Below the pieces are notes generated by a model that saw nothing but the letters and a program-made list of their open reading frames with translations, had not been told where the DNA came from and searched no databases. Both the position numbers and the translations under genes were made by a program. Below are positions 52,301 to 55,300 of a stretch of DNA of 64,000 bases, piece by piece (position 1 is the stretch's first letter; the number at the start of each line of letters is the position of its first letter). The DNA is from Phlebotomus papatasi (taxonomy: Eukaryota > Arthropoda > Insecta > Diptera > Psychodidae). The DNA lies in the NCBI RefSeq assembly GCF_024763615.1, contig NC_077224.1:69326712-69390711 (forward strand). Direction: 5' to 3'.

Positions 52301-55300
52301 ATCCAATAAAGTCGAAAAAACCATCCATTCTTCATTATCTTTTTTAGTTTAGGCGCTATGTGAGAAAATCTAAATTTTTTTGACACTCTTTTTGCTTCTA
52401 AAATTTACATTTTTAGTTTTTTCAAATTTTTTAAATAAAATATACAAAGTAGAATGACATATCTTTCAGTAAAAAATAAATTTATTTTAGTCAGATAACT
52501 TTAAATCGGTATTTTTATGGAAATTGGAAATGAGTTTTTTTTGCACAAATATTTTTTGTTGCTTTCTCTCTGACCTGTCACACAAAACTGGGAATAGCAA
52601 CAAAACGAAGAGTCAAAATGAGTTCAAACTCTCAAGAGATATTTATAAAACTATTACCGAGGACACTACAGCACTTTTAAATAAATAAAACCTTTATTGT
52701 CGCTGTAAATGTGATTTTTGTGAAGACCGCCTGGAGGCGGTATTACCCGTTAGAGGGTTAATTATTTTTATGAACATGGGTCTCAGTTGTTTCTTCAATA
52801 ACATAAAGGTTTTATCCCATTCATTTCAAAGGGATAAGAAGAATATGTAAAAATTGAAACTGCCCCGTCGTTAAACTGCCCCACCCTCCCCTATCACTCG
52901 GTTATTGCTAAAACTTTGCAACTACACTGAGAGAAATCCGAAAAAGTTAAAATAACATTCCTGAAATGTTAATTTTACCCTGCAGTATTGATCCAAAATC
53001 GGTGTAAATATTACCCTTTTTAGGTGTATTATGGGTTAAAGTTACCCTTATTTCATGTTGATTTTACCCTTAAAAGGTGTGAAATTAACATTAAAAAATG
53101 TTGATATGTTTTTACACCTGAAAAGTGTTAAAGTTCTGACAAAAAAGTTAATCGTAGCCCCTTTTTTCTCAGTGTATGAACTTAATTTTTCGCATCGAAA
53201 TTTAAATGTTTCGTGTATCCCGAAGAGGGTGGTGTTAATATTAATTTTTGGGCGGTGCTTATACAAGAATTCCAATATTACCTCAATTAAGAATCCAAAA
53301 AAAATCAAAATAACCAATGTCATATAAAGTTGTGCCCATTTCTCGCCTCTGTTTGAGCTAATGGCACTTGAGATGGCTCGAGAGAATGTAATTTCCCTCC
53401 AATGGCGATCAAATGATCGCAATCGTAAAGGAGGATCGCAGAAGATCGTGCATTTTACAGGGTTCTGCCAATGAAATAAAAAGTTGGTGGCAAAAATGCA
53501 GAATTTAAAAAGTTGGTCTAAAAACGTTTTATTCGTGAAAAAAAATAACCATTCAATGGATCAAATGTTGACAATATATTGACTTTATATACTTGAAGAT
53601 AAAAAAAAAAGTTCAATGAATTTCGATAAATTGTGGGAGAAAAAGGTTGCAGAGATGATGATTTAAGAGAAAAAAAAAATCCGTGTCGTGATTTTGTTGA
53701 CGAATCGAAAGGGTTCCTTTCTTCGCAGAGAGAATGTTTAAATTGTGTAGAATTTTTCATCTATTTACTCCAATTTATATTATATATTGTATATGTATAT
53801 GACGGAAAAAAAGTATTTAGAATTTAGAGGTATTTGAGCAGCACAAGTGAGGTGGAAGAGATCAGAAACACTTTCGTGCCAATATTTGGGAGAAGAGAGG
53901 GAGAATATTTGAGAGATTTGTGTATAAATTCTTATGTAGTGTTAAGTGTAGTACAGATGTGAAGGCTAAAATGTAAAAGATCAGAAATTTCTTGAGCTTC
54001 AATTAAATCAAATGTTTCACCGTAACAAATTTCGTTATGAAAATTTTTGGGGAAAAATCCAAATCAAAAGATATTTTAGTCATAAATCAAAGCACAGTAA
54101 CTCCGAATATGGGAGACCGGGGCAAAATTAGTCAGGGTTAGAATTTAACAGTGTATTATTATAGTTTTTTTTTTTAGAAAGAATATTGAGCAAACTTCTA
54201 CTTATTAAGAGTACTTAACTCCCACTCTGTTCATCAAAATATTTAAAATTTCATTTGCTGGGTAATTTTGCCCGGTCCCGTCTATCTTTCGGAATTTCGA
54301 AAATTTTTCGAAATACATTTAACTGACAAATTTCCTTCCTTTCAATCTTAAATAGGGTGAAGTCATCACTTGTGAACGTTATACATTTGTGAACAGCTTG
54401 CAGAAAACTTAATTTTACTCGAATTCTAAAATAAATTTCGAAATATCAAAAAATGACATTTTCTGATGTGATTAACAATGTTATGATTTTTCGAAATCTG
54501 TTTTAGGTAAAAATTGAAGATTACTGCCAGTTGTCCATAAGTATTTCAGTTTCGGAGAAAAAAATATTCAAAGAAACAGCGCTATTTGAATCCATATTCG
54601 AAATTTGAGAAGCTTTTTCGATATTTCACACAATCTTAAAAAATTAAGAATGATAGACCTTATTTAGAAACTATTTTTCAATTTATTTAATTCCTTTTGA
54701 AATGTTCCTAATGTTCCTTTCGAAATTAAAAGAACAGTCAGATACATCTAATCCCAGATAAACGGTAAAAATGACTTCGAAAAAAGATCTCAGAAGTTCG
54801 AAACTTATAAAACTAACTTATTCGAAATCGAAAACTTCTCTGAAGTCTCTTACGTGGTTTTATTTTCAGTTCCGGTTCAGTTCAGTTTAGGTTTAGTTCC
54901 GTAAATCAAATATTCATAATTCGATATTGAATTTTTTTCAGTATTTTTCTTAGAGTAAAATCGATATTCGAAATAAAATCGAAAATTGAATTCAAGGCAT
55001 GGGATTGATAACCCCACCAATGTATAAGAACAAAAAAAAACATAATAATAATGCTTGTTTAGAAATTCTGCATCCGGGAAGGCCTAGGTTCCTATACGGA
55101 ATATTGTGTCAGCAAAGATTGAAATGTTAAAAAATAAATTTAGGAATATTTTCGACATTACAAAATCATTAAAATAAATCACAATATCTTTTTAATTTTA
55201 TAAAAAGAAGGAATAATTCAATTTTAACCTGATAAAGTACACTTTTTGCTTTTCGAATTTAGGTTTGAATTTATTTTCGAAAAATGATCGGTTCATTGTA

